Below are positions 34,123 to 43,441 of a stretch of 64,000 bases of DNA, one piece after another. How positions within the stretch are numbered: position 1 is the stretch's first letter; each line of letters opens with the position of its first letter. Under the pieces are notes generated by a model. It was given only the letters and a program-made list of their open reading frames with translations. It made no database searches and had not been told where the DNA came from. The translations under genes were made by a program, and so were the position numbers. The DNA is from Stakelama saccharophila (lineage in GTDB: Bacteria; Pseudomonadota; Alphaproteobacteria; Sphingomonadales; Sphingomonadaceae): assembly GCF_032229225.1 (NCBI RefSeq), contig NZ_CP135076.1, forward strand, positions 3,019,001 to 3,083,000, read 5' to 3'.

Positions 34123-34947
34123 TCAGCCTTTCTTGCGAAAGTGCAGGATTCCCCAGGTCAGTTTGCCGGCATCGGCGCCATTGACCCAGTGGCTCAGCCC
34201 CTCGAGCATCCGCTCGACAAAGGCGTCGCCGGCCTTCACGTCCTCGCGCCGGGCCGACAATTCCTCGGCGACCCGCGCATAATGGTTGCGAAGCTGGATC
34301 GAGCGGTCCTCGACCGCCACCTCCTCGAAGCCCAGCTTGCCCAGTTCCTCGCGATAGAAACCGAATGACGCCAGGTTCGGCAGGTGGATGCGGTCATAGA
34401 TCGGCTGCAAGTCGCCCTCGTCCTTCAGGTCGTCGGCCTGCATCGGATCGGTGAAGATGAAATCGCCGCCGGGCTTCAGCGCCCTGGCGACCTCACGCAG
34501 GACGGCCAGCCGGTCGGGCGCGTGCAGGATCGCATCCTGGCTCCAGGCGGCGTCGAAACTCGCATCGTCGAACGGCAGGTCGTCGAACGACCCGTCCACG
34601 ACCGACACCTTGTCCTCCAGGCCCGCCGCCCTGGTCAGTTCGCGGTTGCGCTGATTCTCGACCACAGCGACGTTCAGGCAGGTGACCCGCGCGCCATGCT
34701 CGGCCGCCATGACTCGCGCAGCGCCGCCATAGCCGGAGCCGATGTCGAGCAGCACCTTGCCGGAAACATCGCCCAGCAGTTCCGCCATGCGGTCCACCGT
34801 GGCCCGGCTCGCCTCGCGGATATCCCGGGTGTCGTCATAGATGCCGACATGGATGTCCTCGCCGCCCCAGATGGTGTTGTAGAAGTCGTCGGCCTCGTCG
34901 CTGTCGTAATAGTCGCGCGCCGTGGCAACGCCTGCATCAACCGTCAT
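34123..34947 (-). CDS. Dimethylglycine/sarcosine N-methyltransferase (betaine synthesis)
   Basis: Catalyses SAM-dependent methylation of sarcosine/dimethylglycine to glycine betaine. 274 residues from ATG 34947, which overlaps the end of the upstream gene by 11 bp (coupled translation). N-terminal RDYYDSDEADDFYNTIWGG and HVGIY are typical of the dimethylglycine methyltransferase family; SAM site VLLDIGSGYGGAARV around residues 64-78; WSQDAILHAPDR and FTDPMQ follow. With the glycine/sarcosine methyltransferase before it, it completes a three-step glycine-to-betaine route, giving an osmoprotectant without choline. Assignment rests on motif recall and the operon pairing. Confidence 0.88.
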   Translation of the reverse strand: MTVDAGVATARDYYDSDEADDFYNTIWGGEDIHVGIYDDTRDIREASRATVDRMAELLGDVSGKVLLDIGSGYGGAARVMAAEHGARVTCLNVAVVENQRNRELTRAAGLEDKVSVVDGSFDDLPFDDASFDAAWSQDAILHAPDRLAVLREVARALKPGGDFIFTDPMQADDLKDEGDLQPIYDRIHLPNLASFGFYREELGKLGFEEVAVEDRSIQLRNHYARVAEELSARREDVKAGDAFVERMLEGLSHWVNGADAGKLTWGILHFRKKG

Positions 34948-35764
34948 ATGTTTTCTCCGCAACGTGAACGAAGAAGTCGGGCGCCTTCTCTTCGCCCTCC
35001 TCCATGAAATCGCCATAGGTGTGCAGCTTCTGGAAGCCGACGTCGCGCAACAGACCGCGGACATAGTCCTTGCGGATCGGGAACATGTTCAGATGGTAAT
35101 CCGATCCGTCCGGGAAGCTGTATTTGAACCGCGCCAGCGAATCGTCGACATATTCCGGCTCGGCCGAAACCCGGTCGCCGCAATAATAATATTTGTGCTT
35201 GGTCGAAAAACCGTCGTCCAGGATGGTGTCGTAATTGCGCTGATCGAGGATCAGGACGCCGTCATGCTTCAGCGCGGCATAGAATTCGGCGAGCGCGCGG
35301 CGGCGGTCCTTTTCCTCGAACAGGTGGGTGAAGCTGTTGCCCAGGCAGATGATCGCGTCGAATTTGCCGTGCACGTCCTTGTTCAGCCAGCGCCAGTCGG
35401 CATGGACCGTCTTTAGCATCAGCCCTTCGTCCATCGCGTTCTGGAACGCCTTGGCCAGCATTTCCGCCGAACCGTCGGCCGATGTCACGTCGAACCCGGC
35501 CTTCAGCAACTGCACCGAATGAAAGCCCGTGCCGGTGGAAACGTCGAGGACGCTCTTCTTGTCGCGCGCCTTCAGGACGTCGATGAAGAACTGCCCTTCG
35601 CTCTTGGCGCGGGCGTCCCAGTCGATCAGCTCGTCCCACTTGTCCACGAATCCGCGGACATATTCGTTCTTGTAATGCTCGGTATTGCGTACCGCTTTGG
35701 GGTCGTCCCCATAATCCTGTTTGTCGTCAGGCACGAATACGCCCTGGTCGGTCTGCGTCTGCAT
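34937..35764 (-). CDS. Glycine/sarcosine N-methyltransferase (betaine synthesis)
   Basis: Methylates glycine to sarcosine and on to dimethylglycine with SAM. 275 residues from ATG 35764, chosen for its aaggggaag site (an ATG 15 bp upstream has none). Strong family wording: EYVRGFVDKWDELIDWDAR, VLDVSTGTGFHSVQLL (SAM loop, about 78-93), ADWRWLNKDVHGKFDAIICL, NSFTHLFEEKDRR, LILDQRNYD and PEYVDDSLARF. These match the halophile glycine-sarcosine methyltransferases (Halorhodospira/Aphanothece type, by recall). First gene of a two-gene operon ending in a strong terminator. Uncommon in sphingomonads and suggestive of salt adaptation. Confidence 0.92.
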   Translation of the reverse strand: MQTQTDQGVFVPDDKQDYGDDPKAVRNTEHYKNEYVRGFVDKWDELIDWDARAKSEGQFFIDVLKARDKKSVLDVSTGTGFHSVQLLKAGFDVTSADGSAEMLAKAFQNAMDEGLMLKTVHADWRWLNKDVHGKFDAIICLGNSFTHLFEEKDRRRALAEFYAALKHDGVLILDQRNYDTILDDGFSTKHKYYYCGDRVSAEPEYVDDSLARFKYSFPDGSDYHLNMFPIRKDYVRGLLRDVGFQKLHTYGDFMEEGEEKAPDFFVHVAEKTYDG

Positions 35765-35958
35765 AGCTTCCCCTTGCATTGTGCGAGCGTAGCGAGGCCG
35801 CGGCGACGCGGCCTGAAAGCCGTACGGATGACGGCGACAGCTCTGGAGTAGTCGAAGGCTATTACAACAGAGCGAAACGCTTGACGCAAATTAAGTATGC
35901 CCGGCAACGCCGAATAATCGGACGGCTGGTGCGGCGGCGTAACGATGTCGGGGTTTGC

Positions 35959-36034
35959 TGGTGGGCGGTGACGGGCTCGAACCGCCGACCCTCTCGGTGT
36001 AAACGAGATGCTCTACCAACTGAGCTAACCGCCC
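35959..36034 (-). tRNA. tRNA-Val (anticodon TAC)
   Basis: A full cloverleaf on the minus strand: acceptor gggcggt paired with accgccc, D-arm gctc/gagc, anticodon stem tctcg/cgaga with loop tttacac (anticodon TAC, reads GTA/GTG), T-arm ggcgg-ttcgagc with CCA encoded. 76 nt including CCA. Confidence 0.95.
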
Positions 36035-36095
36035 GGTCGCGCGGGCGATACGGCAAGCCCGCGCCGCCCGCAAGCCGCAATGTCGTGGCGCGTCC

Positions 36096-37028
36096 TCAGC
36101 CGAGCGCCAGGCCGGCATCGGCGGCCGCGGCGAAATAGCGGCCCATCGCGGCTTCGGCGCGCTCGCCCAGCACGATGAAGGCGCGCCGCCGGTCGTGCGG
36201 ATCGGCGCGGCGTTCGAACAGGCCGGTGTCGGTCATGGTCTTGATCCAGCGCAGCGCGGTCGTCGGCGGAACGCTGGCGGCGATGCACAGGCTCGACACC
36301 GACACGCCCACCCGCTCGATCGCGGCGGCGTACAGGTCGAGCAGCATGTCCCAGGCCGGGTCGGCGAACAGTTCCGGGTCGAAGAACCGGTCGCGCAGGC
36401 GGCGCAGGCGAATCACGGCGCGCACGGTGCCGGCATCGACCCGCCGCGGCGGCGGCAGCGGCGGCGGCGCGCCATAGCCGGTTTCGCGGTCGCGCACGCC
36501 GCGATCCGGCCCGGTCGCGTCGGACCGCGTCAGCCGCGCCAGCGTTTCGGCGATGCGCGCGACTTCGGCGTTGATCCGCTGCAGCCGCGCGATCTCCTCA
36601 TCCGCGCCCTCGCGCACGCCGCCGGGGCCGCCGCGCGCAGCCACGGCGAGCGCCCCCACCCGCTCCGCCATGCTGGGGTCGCAGAGCAACTGCACGTCGC
36701 TGCCGAGCAGGCAGGCGGCGACGGCGTCGATCTGGTCGCGCGCGAAGGTCGCGACCAGGCGCGCACCGCATTCGCGCGCGAACAGGGTCGCGGCCTCCAT
36801 GGCGTCGTCCAGAAGCGCCTGGCCGATTCCCGCCGCCTCGATCAGGATGATGTCGGCGCCGACCTGCATCGCCAGCCGCTCGCGCGCACCGGCGAAATCG
36901 CACGCGGCGAGGATCCGCGCGCCGGCGAGCGTCGCCGCCTCGCGCGCCGTGCGCAGCGCCGCCTCTTCGTCCGTGATCACGATTACGGCCGGTGTCGTCC
37001 GCAACGCCGTGCCTGCCTGATCCGCCAT
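36096..37028 (-). CDS. Winged-helix (MarR-like) regulator with N-terminal receiver-like region
   Basis: 310 residues from ATG 37028, preceded by gaggg. The N-terminal half (VIVITDEEAALRTAREAATL; IILIEAAG) looks like a degenerate receiver fold with no clear phosphoaspartate pair. The C-terminal about 110 residues hold a winged helix: VSVSSLCIAASVPPTTALRWI and LFERRADPHDRRRAFIVLG (DxRRR wing), typical of MarR-type DNA binding. A proline-rich linker joins the halves. The gene is isolated between tRNA-Val and pntB. Function is unknown; similar two-part proteins are conserved in sphingomonads by recall. Confidence 0.65.
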   Translation of the reverse strand: MADQAGTALRTTPAVIVITDEEAALRTAREAATLAGARILAACDFAGARERLAMQVGADIILIEAAGIGQALLDDAMEAATLFARECGARLVATFARDQIDAVAACLLGSDVQLLCDPSMAERVGALAVAARGGPGGVREGADEEIARLQRINAEVARIAETLARLTRSDATGPDRGVRDRETGYGAPPPLPPPRRVDAGTVRAVIRLRRLRDRFFDPELFADPAWDMLLDLYAAAIERVGVSVSSLCIAASVPPTTALRWIKTMTDTGLFERRADPHDRRRAFIVLGERAEAAMGRYFAAAADAGLALG

Positions 37029-37141
37029 CGCGCCCTCGTCGTCGGGAAAAGCCCCCGATGCCAGACGAACACGCGCCGGATAAGTCAAATCGCCTCCATT
37101 CCGGAGGGAAACCGTCCGCTCACCCCCTGTCATGCCCGGCC

Positions 37142-38638
37142 TCAATCCAGCGACTTGACGATCTCTTCGACCATCTTCTTGGCATCGGCGAGCAGCATCA
37201 TCGTATTGTCCTGGTAGAAGACTTCGTTGTCGACGCCGGCATAGCCCACGCCGCCCATCGACCGCTTGGAAAACAGCACCGTCTTGGCATTCCCGACGTC
37301 CAGCACCGGCATGCCGTAGATCGGCGAGGACTTGTCGGTCTTGGCCGCCGGGTTGGTCACGTCGTTCGCGCCGATCACGAAGGCGACGTCGGTCTGGGAG
37401 AATTCGCTGTTGATATCCTCCAGCTCGAACACCTCGTCATAGGGCACGTTCGCCTCGGCCAGCAGCACGTTCATATGCCCCGGCATCCGCCCCGCGACCG
37501 GGTGGATGGCGTATTTCACGGTGACGCCTTCCGCCTTCAGCTTGTCGGCCATCTCGCGCACCGCGTGCTGCGCCTGCGCCACCGCCATGCCGTATCCCGG
37601 CACGATGATGACCTGTTCCGCCTGCTTCATCAGGAACGCCGCGTCCTCGGCCGATCCGCGCTTCCAGGGCCGGTCGATTCTCTCCGCCCCCTCGGCCCCG
37701 CCGCCGCTGTCGGCGCCGAACCCGCCGGCGATCACGCTGACGAAGCTGCGGTTCATCGCCCGGCACATGATGTAGCTCAGGATCGCGCCCGAGCTGCCGA
37801 CAAGCGCGCCGGTGATGATCATCGCCGTATTGTGCAGCGTGAAGCCCATCGCCGCCGCCGCCCAGCCGGAATAGCTGTTCAGCATCGACACCACGACCGG
37901 CATGTCCGCCCCGCCGATGGGGATGATCAGCAGGAAACCGACGACGAAGCTCAGCGCCGTGATCGCCCAGAACACCCACGGGCTCTGGTCCTGCGTGAAC
38001 CAGGCGACCAGCGCTACGATCGCCGCCAGCGTCCCGAAATTGACGACATGGCGCGCCGGCAGCAGGATCGGCGTGCCCGACATGTTGCCGTTCAGCTTGG
38101 CGAACGCGATCACGCTGCCGGAAAAGGTGATCGCGCCGATCGCCACGCCCAGCGCCATCTCGATCCGGCTTACCGGGTGGATCGCCATGAACGGGTCGCC
38201 GATCATCGGCGTCACCAGGTCGGCGATCCCGAACGCGCCGGGGTTGAGATAGGCCGCCGCGCCCACCAGCACCGCGGCGAGGCCGACCAGCGAATGGAAC
38301 GCCGCGACGAGCTGCGGCATCGCCGTCATCGCGATCCGCCGCGCGATGGTGATGCCGATCGCGCCGCCGATCGCGATGGCGATCAGGATCTCGATCAGCG
38401 CGGCCGGGTCGAAATCCATTCCCGCCGTCACCGAATTCAGGCCGCGCGTCACGTTCAGTCCCAGGCCGTGCGTGATCAGCGTCGTCACCACCGCGATCGT
38501 CATGCCGATCATGCCGAAGCGATTGCCCCGCCGGCTGCTCTCCGGGCTCGACAGGCCGCGCAGCGCGAGGATGAAGCAGACCCCCGCGACCAGATAAGCG
38601 AGCGCCACCCACGGATTGATCGCTAGTGCCTCGTCCAT
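37142..38638 (-). CDS. pntB: NAD(P) transhydrogenase subunit beta
   Basis: The membrane and NADP(H)-binding subunit of proton-translocating transhydrogenase, which makes NADPH from NADH using the proton gradient. 498 residues: about nine transmembrane helices (1-280), then the soluble domain III with VIIVPGYGMAVAQAQHAV, IHPVAGRMPGHMNVLLAE, DINSEFSQTDVAFVIGANDVTNPAA and GYAGVDNEVF, all PntB signatures for NADP binding. Last gene of the pnt operon; a 129-bp gap with a stem-loop repeat separates it from the small alpha subunit part 2. Confidence 0.96.
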   Translation of the reverse strand: MDEALAINPWVALAYLVAGVCFILALRGLSSPESSRRGNRFGMIGMTIAVVTTLITHGLGLNVTRGLNSVTAGMDFDPAALIEILIAIAIGGAIGITIARRIAMTAMPQLVAAFHSLVGLAAVLVGAAAYLNPGAFGIADLVTPMIGDPFMAIHPVSRIEMALGVAIGAITFSGSVIAFAKLNGNMSGTPILLPARHVVNFGTLAAIVALVAWFTQDQSPWVFWAITALSFVVGFLLIIPIGGADMPVVVSMLNSYSGWAAAAMGFTLHNTAMIITGALVGSSGAILSYIMCRAMNRSFVSVIAGGFGADSGGGAEGAERIDRPWKRGSAEDAAFLMKQAEQVIIVPGYGMAVAQAQHAVREMADKLKAEGVTVKYAIHPVAGRMPGHMNVLLAEANVPYDEVFELEDINSEFSQTDVAFVIGANDVTNPAAKTDKSSPIYGMPVLDVGNAKTVLFSKRSMGGVGYAGVDNEVFYQDNTMMLLADAKKMVEEIVKSLD

Positions 38639-38660
38639 CGCTACTTACTTCCCCCGTAAC

Positions 38661-38752
38661 GTCGCCCCTGCGAAGGCAGGGGCCTATCTCTCTGTCCCAA
38701 CGGTTTCGCGCTGATGGAGAGAGCCATGGGCTCCTGCCTGTGCAGGAGCGAC
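38661..38752. repeat. Stem-loop repeat between pnt genes
   Basis: Two inverted segments, cgcccctgcgaaggcaggggc and gggctcctgcctgtgcaggag, lie between pntB and the small membrane subunit. Related sequence (cgttcctgcgcaggcaggga) occurs at 56983. They could form mRNA hairpins that adjust relative expression. Confidence 0.5.
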
Positions 38753-38767
38753 GGTGATATCATGCAG

Positions 38768-39067
38768 CTATTTCTTCGCAGCCGCCGGCCGCTCCTTCTT
38801 CTTGTACATCGCGAGCATCCGCGCCGTGACGGCGAAGCCGCCGAAGATGTTCACGCTCGCCAGCGTCACCGCCAGCAGCCCGAGCCATTTCGAACTCGCC
38901 GAACCCGCCCCGGCACTCGCGATCAGCGCACCGACGATGATGACGGAGGAAATCGCATTCGTCACCGCCATCAGCGGCGTATGCAGCGCCGGCGTTACCG
39001 ACCAGACCACATAATAGCCGACGAACACCGCCAGCACGAAGATCGACAGGATCGAGATGAAGTCCAT
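38768..39067 (-). CDS. pntAB: NAD(P) transhydrogenase alpha subunit part 2 (membrane)
   Basis: A 99-residue, three-to-four-helix membrane subunit (SIFVLAVFVGYYVVWSVTPALHTPLMAVTNAISS), the separate domain II piece found where PntA is split, as in Rhodospirillum and other alphaproteobacteria. HTPLMAVTNAISS is highly diagnostic. The ATG follows immediately on the stop codon of the DUF559 gene, so its translation may now be coupled to that inserted gene. Confidence 0.95.
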   Translation of the reverse strand: MDFISILSIFVLAVFVGYYVVWSVTPALHTPLMAVTNAISSVIIVGALIASAGAGSASSKWLGLLAVTLASVNIFGGFAVTARMLAMYKKKERPAAAKK

Positions 39068-39523
39068 TTAATCCTCCCCGGCACGGGGAGGGGGACCATG
39101 CGAAGCATGGTGGAGGGGGACGGCGGCAAGCGAAACGATGGAAGCGATCGTCGCGTCCAAGTCGCGCATCACGTCATTCGCCCCGATCCGGACTACCCGA
39201 TACCCGTTCTCTGACAAAAATCGGTCCCGTGACGCATCGCGCTCGCTTGTAGCGGTCCCATCATGCACGGAGCCGTCGATCTCAATCGCGAGCCGAGCCC
39301 GCGGACAATAGAAATCCACGATATATGGGCCGATAGGATGCTGGCGACGAAATTTCACGCCAGTGGCGCCCCCTCGCAGGCGCCTCCAAAGCATCGCTTC
39401 GGGAAGCGTCAGCTTGCGGCGAAGTTTTCTGGCAACAACGACTTCCGGGCGCCGCGCAGGCGGAACGCCCCCTCCACCACGCCCTGCGGGCGCGGTCCCC
39501 CTCCCCGTGCCGGGGAGGATCAC
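39068..39523 (-). CDS. DUF559 (Vsr-like) endonuclease-fold protein inside the pnt operon
   Basis: About 151 residues from GTG 39523, which overlaps the pntAA stop; no ATG exists before the domain, and an internal start is possible. The domain begins at ARKLRRKLTLPEAMLWRRLR and runs through FRRQHPIGPYIVDFYCPRARLAIEIDG to FLSENGYRVVRI and NDVMRDLDA. Conserved Asp/Glu of the PD-(D/E)XK/Vsr fold are present in IVDFYC and AIEIDGSVH. Function in the family is unproven. The residues before and after the domain (for example the tail HHASHGPPPRAGED) are translations of inverted stem-loop repeats that bracket the gene. It separates two genes that normally form one operon, so it is an insertion. Confidence 0.85.
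   Translation of the reverse strand: MILPGTGRGTAPAGRGGGGVPPARRPEVVVARKLRRKLTLPEAMLWRRLRGGATGVKFRRQHPIGPYIVDFYCPRARLAIEIDGSVHDGTATSERDASRDRFLSENGYRVVRIGANDVMRDLDATIASIVSLAAVPLHHASHGPPPRAGED
39073..39119 (+). repeat. Stem-loop repeat D, left copy flanking DUF559
   Basis: Structure: cctcccc-gg-loop-cggggagg, then gggacc, a small stem (atgc gaa gcat), then ggtggaggggg. It overlaps the 3' end of the DUF559 gene and encodes its last residues. It is inverted relative to the copy at 39468 and parallel to the copy at 47600. Confidence 0.75.
39468..39518 (-). repeat. Stem-loop repeat D, right copy flanking DUF559
   Basis: Reverse orientation of the same element: read on the minus strand it is cctccccggcacggggagg, gggacc, stem gcgcccgcagggcgt, ggtggaggggg. 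It covers the presumed 5' end of the DUF559 gene, directly after the pntAA stop. Confidence 0.75.
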
Positions 39524-40644
39524 GTCGCCAACCTCTCGCTCACCACCTCGCCGCCCCGCGTCACCCGCACGCCGCATACGATCTCGTCATCGTCCGGAAA
39601 CACCGGCTTCTTCGCTTCCTCGTCCCAGAAGGCGGACAGGAAATTGTACAGGTTGCGCGCGAACAGCGCCGATGCGTCCGCCGCCAGCCGGCTCGCCACG
39701 TTCCGGTGGCCGATGATCTTCACGCCGTGCTTTTCGACGATCTCGCCCGCGACCGCGCCCTCGACATTGCCGCCCTGCTCGACCGCCAGGTCGACGATCA
39801 CGCCGCCCGGCTTCATCGTCGCGATCTGCGCATCGGAAATCAGCCGCGGCGCCGCCTTGCCCGGGATCAGCGCGGTGGTGATGACGATGTCCTGCTTGGC
39901 GATATGGCTCGATACCAGTTCGGCCTGCGCCTTTTTATATTCCTCGGACATCTCGGTGGCATAGCCGCCGCTGCCCTCGCCCTCGATCCCGCCTTCGTCG
40001 ACAAAGACCGGCTTGGCGCCCAGCGACTTGATCTGCTCCTTCGTCGCCGCGCGCACATCGGTCGCCGACACCTGCGCGCCCAGTCGCCGCGCGGTCGCGA
40101 TCGCCTGCAGCCCGGCGACGCCCACGCCCATCACGAACACGCGCGCCGCGGAAACCGTGCCCGCCGCCGTCATCATCATCGGAAAGACGCGGCCATATTC
40201 GGCAGCGGCATCCAGCACCGACTTGTACCCGGCCAGATTGGCCTGCGACGACAGGATGTCCATCGATTGCGCGCGGGTGATGCGCGGCATGAACTCCATC
40301 GCCATCGCCTCGATGCCGGCCTGCGCATACCGGTCGACCCGCTCACGCTCGCCGAACGGATTGAGCCCGGCGATGAGCAAAGCGCCCTTGCCGATACCCT
40401 GCAGGCTGTCGGGGTCCGGCCCCTGCACTGCCAGCACCGCATCGGCGCCGGCCAGCGCCTCGGCGCGCGGTGCGACGCTCGCCCCGGCTTCCCGATAGGC
40501 GTCGTCGTCATGGGACGCGGCCAGCCCGGCGCCCTGTTCGACCACCATCCCGGCGCCCAGCGACGTGAATTTCCTGACCGTTTCGGGAACGGCGGCGACC
40601 CGGCGCTCGCCGGCGGCCTGTTCCTTGAGAACGGCGATCCGCAC
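39520..40644 (-). CDS. pntAA: NAD(P) transhydrogenase alpha subunit part 1
   Basis: The soluble NAD(H)-binding domain I of transhydrogenase, 374 residues. GTG start at 40644, one base after the stop of the small upstream gene. Alanine-dehydrogenase-like fold: MRIAVLKEQAAGERRVAAVPETV, LSSQANLAGYKSVLDAA, VFVMGVGVAGLQAIATARRLGA (Rossmann loop), LIPGKAAPRLI. It ends at a TGA that overlaps the GTG of the inserted DUF559 gene. Upstream part of the split-pntA operon. Confidence 0.96.
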   Translation of the reverse strand: MRIAVLKEQAAGERRVAAVPETVRKFTSLGAGMVVEQGAGLAASHDDDAYREAGASVAPRAEALAGADAVLAVQGPDPDSLQGIGKGALLIAGLNPFGERERVDRYAQAGIEAMAMEFMPRITRAQSMDILSSQANLAGYKSVLDAAAEYGRVFPMMMTAAGTVSAARVFVMGVGVAGLQAIATARRLGAQVSATDVRAATKEQIKSLGAKPVFVDEGGIEGEGSGGYATEMSEEYKKAQAELVSSHIAKQDIVITTALIPGKAAPRLISDAQIATMKPGGVIVDLAVEQGGNVEGAVAGEIVEKHGVKIIGHRNVASRLAADASALFARNLYNFLSAFWDEEAKKPVFPDDDEIVCGVRVTRGGEVVSERLAT

Positions 40645-40645
40645 G

Positions 40646-40774
40646 TTACGGCGCGATCAGCCAGACGACGATCAGGGCGATCACGAAACAGGCGATCGCC
40701 CCCACCCGCATCAACCGCATGATCGAATGGTAGGTCTGTTCATGTGCCTGAAGCTGTTCGCCGTCGCCGGCCAT
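40646..40774 (-). CDS. aa3-type cytochrome c oxidase subunit IV-like small protein
   Basis: A 42-residue single-helix membrane protein that is easily missed. It reads MAGDGEQLQAHEQTYHSIM then a basic turn and a hydrophobic helix ending VVWLIAP. HEQTYHSIMRLMR matches the short alphaproteobacterial aa3 oxidase subunit IV family (by recall), which often sits next to pntA. ATG 40774 is preceded by aaggaatg; its TAA is one base before the pntAA GTG, so it heads the pnt operon and its translation is coupled to pntAA. Confidence 0.8.
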   Translation of the reverse strand: MAGDGEQLQAHEQTYHSIMRLMRVGAIACFVIALIVVWLIAP

Positions 40775-40933
40775 CGTCGCATTCCTTTCCGAATGGCGAA
40801 TTCCCTCTTGCCTCTGTCCTAACCCCGGCCGCTGCCCATCTCAAGCCCCGCTGACGGGTGGCGACTTAAGCAGCCCTTTACCGATGGCCGCTATCCACGT
40901 CGTTCCGATCTGGCACGATTCAAGGACCACCGG

Positions 40934-42361
<1,428 letters not shown>

Positions 42362-42402
42362 AGCGGATGGAACATCGTCGCAGGGCCGCGCTTTGGCGGG
42401 GC

Positions 42403-43434
42403 ATGCGACCAATTCTCCCGACAACCACCCTCGCGCTCGCCCTCGCCGCCTGCTCCGGCGGTTCGGGGACCAGCAACTCCGCCTCCGCACCGCAATCCGG
42501 GAACGTCGTCGACGCCACGACCACCGCCAACGGCCTGACGGTACAGCCGACGAGCGACGCAGGCACTGCTCCAGGCCGCGACTGGCACCGCTACACCAAC
42601 GCCCGCTTCGATTTTGCCCTGGAGGTGCCACCGGGCTTCGCCGCCGACGAAGCGCCGCGGAACAAGGACGGCCGTGTCTTTCGCAAGAGCGGCGCCCGCT
42701 TGCGCGTCTTTGGCAGCCATAACGCGCTCGCAGAGGATTTCGACGCCCAGATTGCCCGCGCACGAAAAGGGCTCGGCGACGTCCAAGTGGTCGATCGAAC
42801 CCCCGCCACCTGGCGCGCCACCGCCATGACGAAGAACGGCGAGTACGTCGCGATCCTCCTCGCCCGTCCCAGCGACTCGCGCATCGTCACCGCACAGTTC
42901 ACCTGGCCGAAAGGCATGGCGCTGAAGGACACCGCCGAGCGCGCACTCGACAGCTTGCTGATGGTCGGCCATGCCGGCCCGCTCACCTTTCGCTATCAAC
43001 CGGAACGTCTCGCGGCCGTCGCCACTGCGCTCCGCCTCCCGCCCGACTACGACCGCGCATTCGACGCGACGAAACTGCTGCCGCTGGATCGCCGCGCGAA
43101 GCTGGGCAAGAACGGATGCCGCTACGGCCTGTCCGGACGCACCAGCACCTGTTCGGCCGAAAAGGAGGCCGGTCTGTCCTTCGCCGTCGTCGACTTGCCG
43201 CTGGCGACGCTGCGCGACCGCTTCGACGCCAGCCGGGCGGCACGGACGACACTGGCGCGGCGGGAAGGCTTTCGGGTCGAACAGACGGCGGAAGGCATGG
43301 GCGCGACCTATACCTTCCTGCCCGCGGGTGATCGCACGGTCGTAATCGAACACCGACACCGCGAACACGGCGACGGCACCGCGACCATGGCCGTATTGCG
43401 GGGCTTGACCTTCGTCTCAGGCGCACCGGGCTAA
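42403..43434 (+). CDS. Hypothetical lipoprotein
   Basis: A 343-residue protein of unknown function. ATG 42403, with ggcgggg just upstream, gives a type II signal peptide with lipobox LALAACSGG (Cys near residue 17). A low-complexity Ser/Thr/Ala linker follows to about residue 60, then a globular part beginning WHRYTNARFDFALEVPPGFAADEAP, which resembles serine-protease-associated or PsbP-like beta-folds in general pattern but matches no family I can name. It contains two cysteines in KNGCRYGLSGRTSTCS. Convergent with folP, 7 bp apart. Confidence 0.65.
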   Translation: MRPILPTTTLALALAACSGGSGTSNSASAPQSGNVVDATTTANGLTVQPTSDAGTAPGRDWHRYTNARFDFALEVPPGFAADEAPRNKDGRVFRKSGARLRVFGSHNALAEDFDAQIARARKGLGDVQVVDRTPATWRATAMTKNGEYVAILLARPSDSRIVTAQFTWPKGMALKDTAERALDSLLMVGHAGPLTFRYQPERLAAVATALRLPPDYDRAFDATKLLPLDRRAKLGKNGCRYGLSGRTSTCSAEKEAGLSFAVVDLPLATLRDRFDASRAARTTLARREGFRVEQTAEGMGATYTFLPAGDRTVVIEHRHREHGDGTATMAVLRGLTFVSGAPG

Positions 43435-43441
43435 GGGATGG

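Noticed and set aside
37142..40774. pntA frameshift explaining the split subunits
   Set aside because: A split PntA (domain I separate from the membrane piece) is normal in alphaproteobacteria; the odd feature is only the DUF559 gene between the parts.
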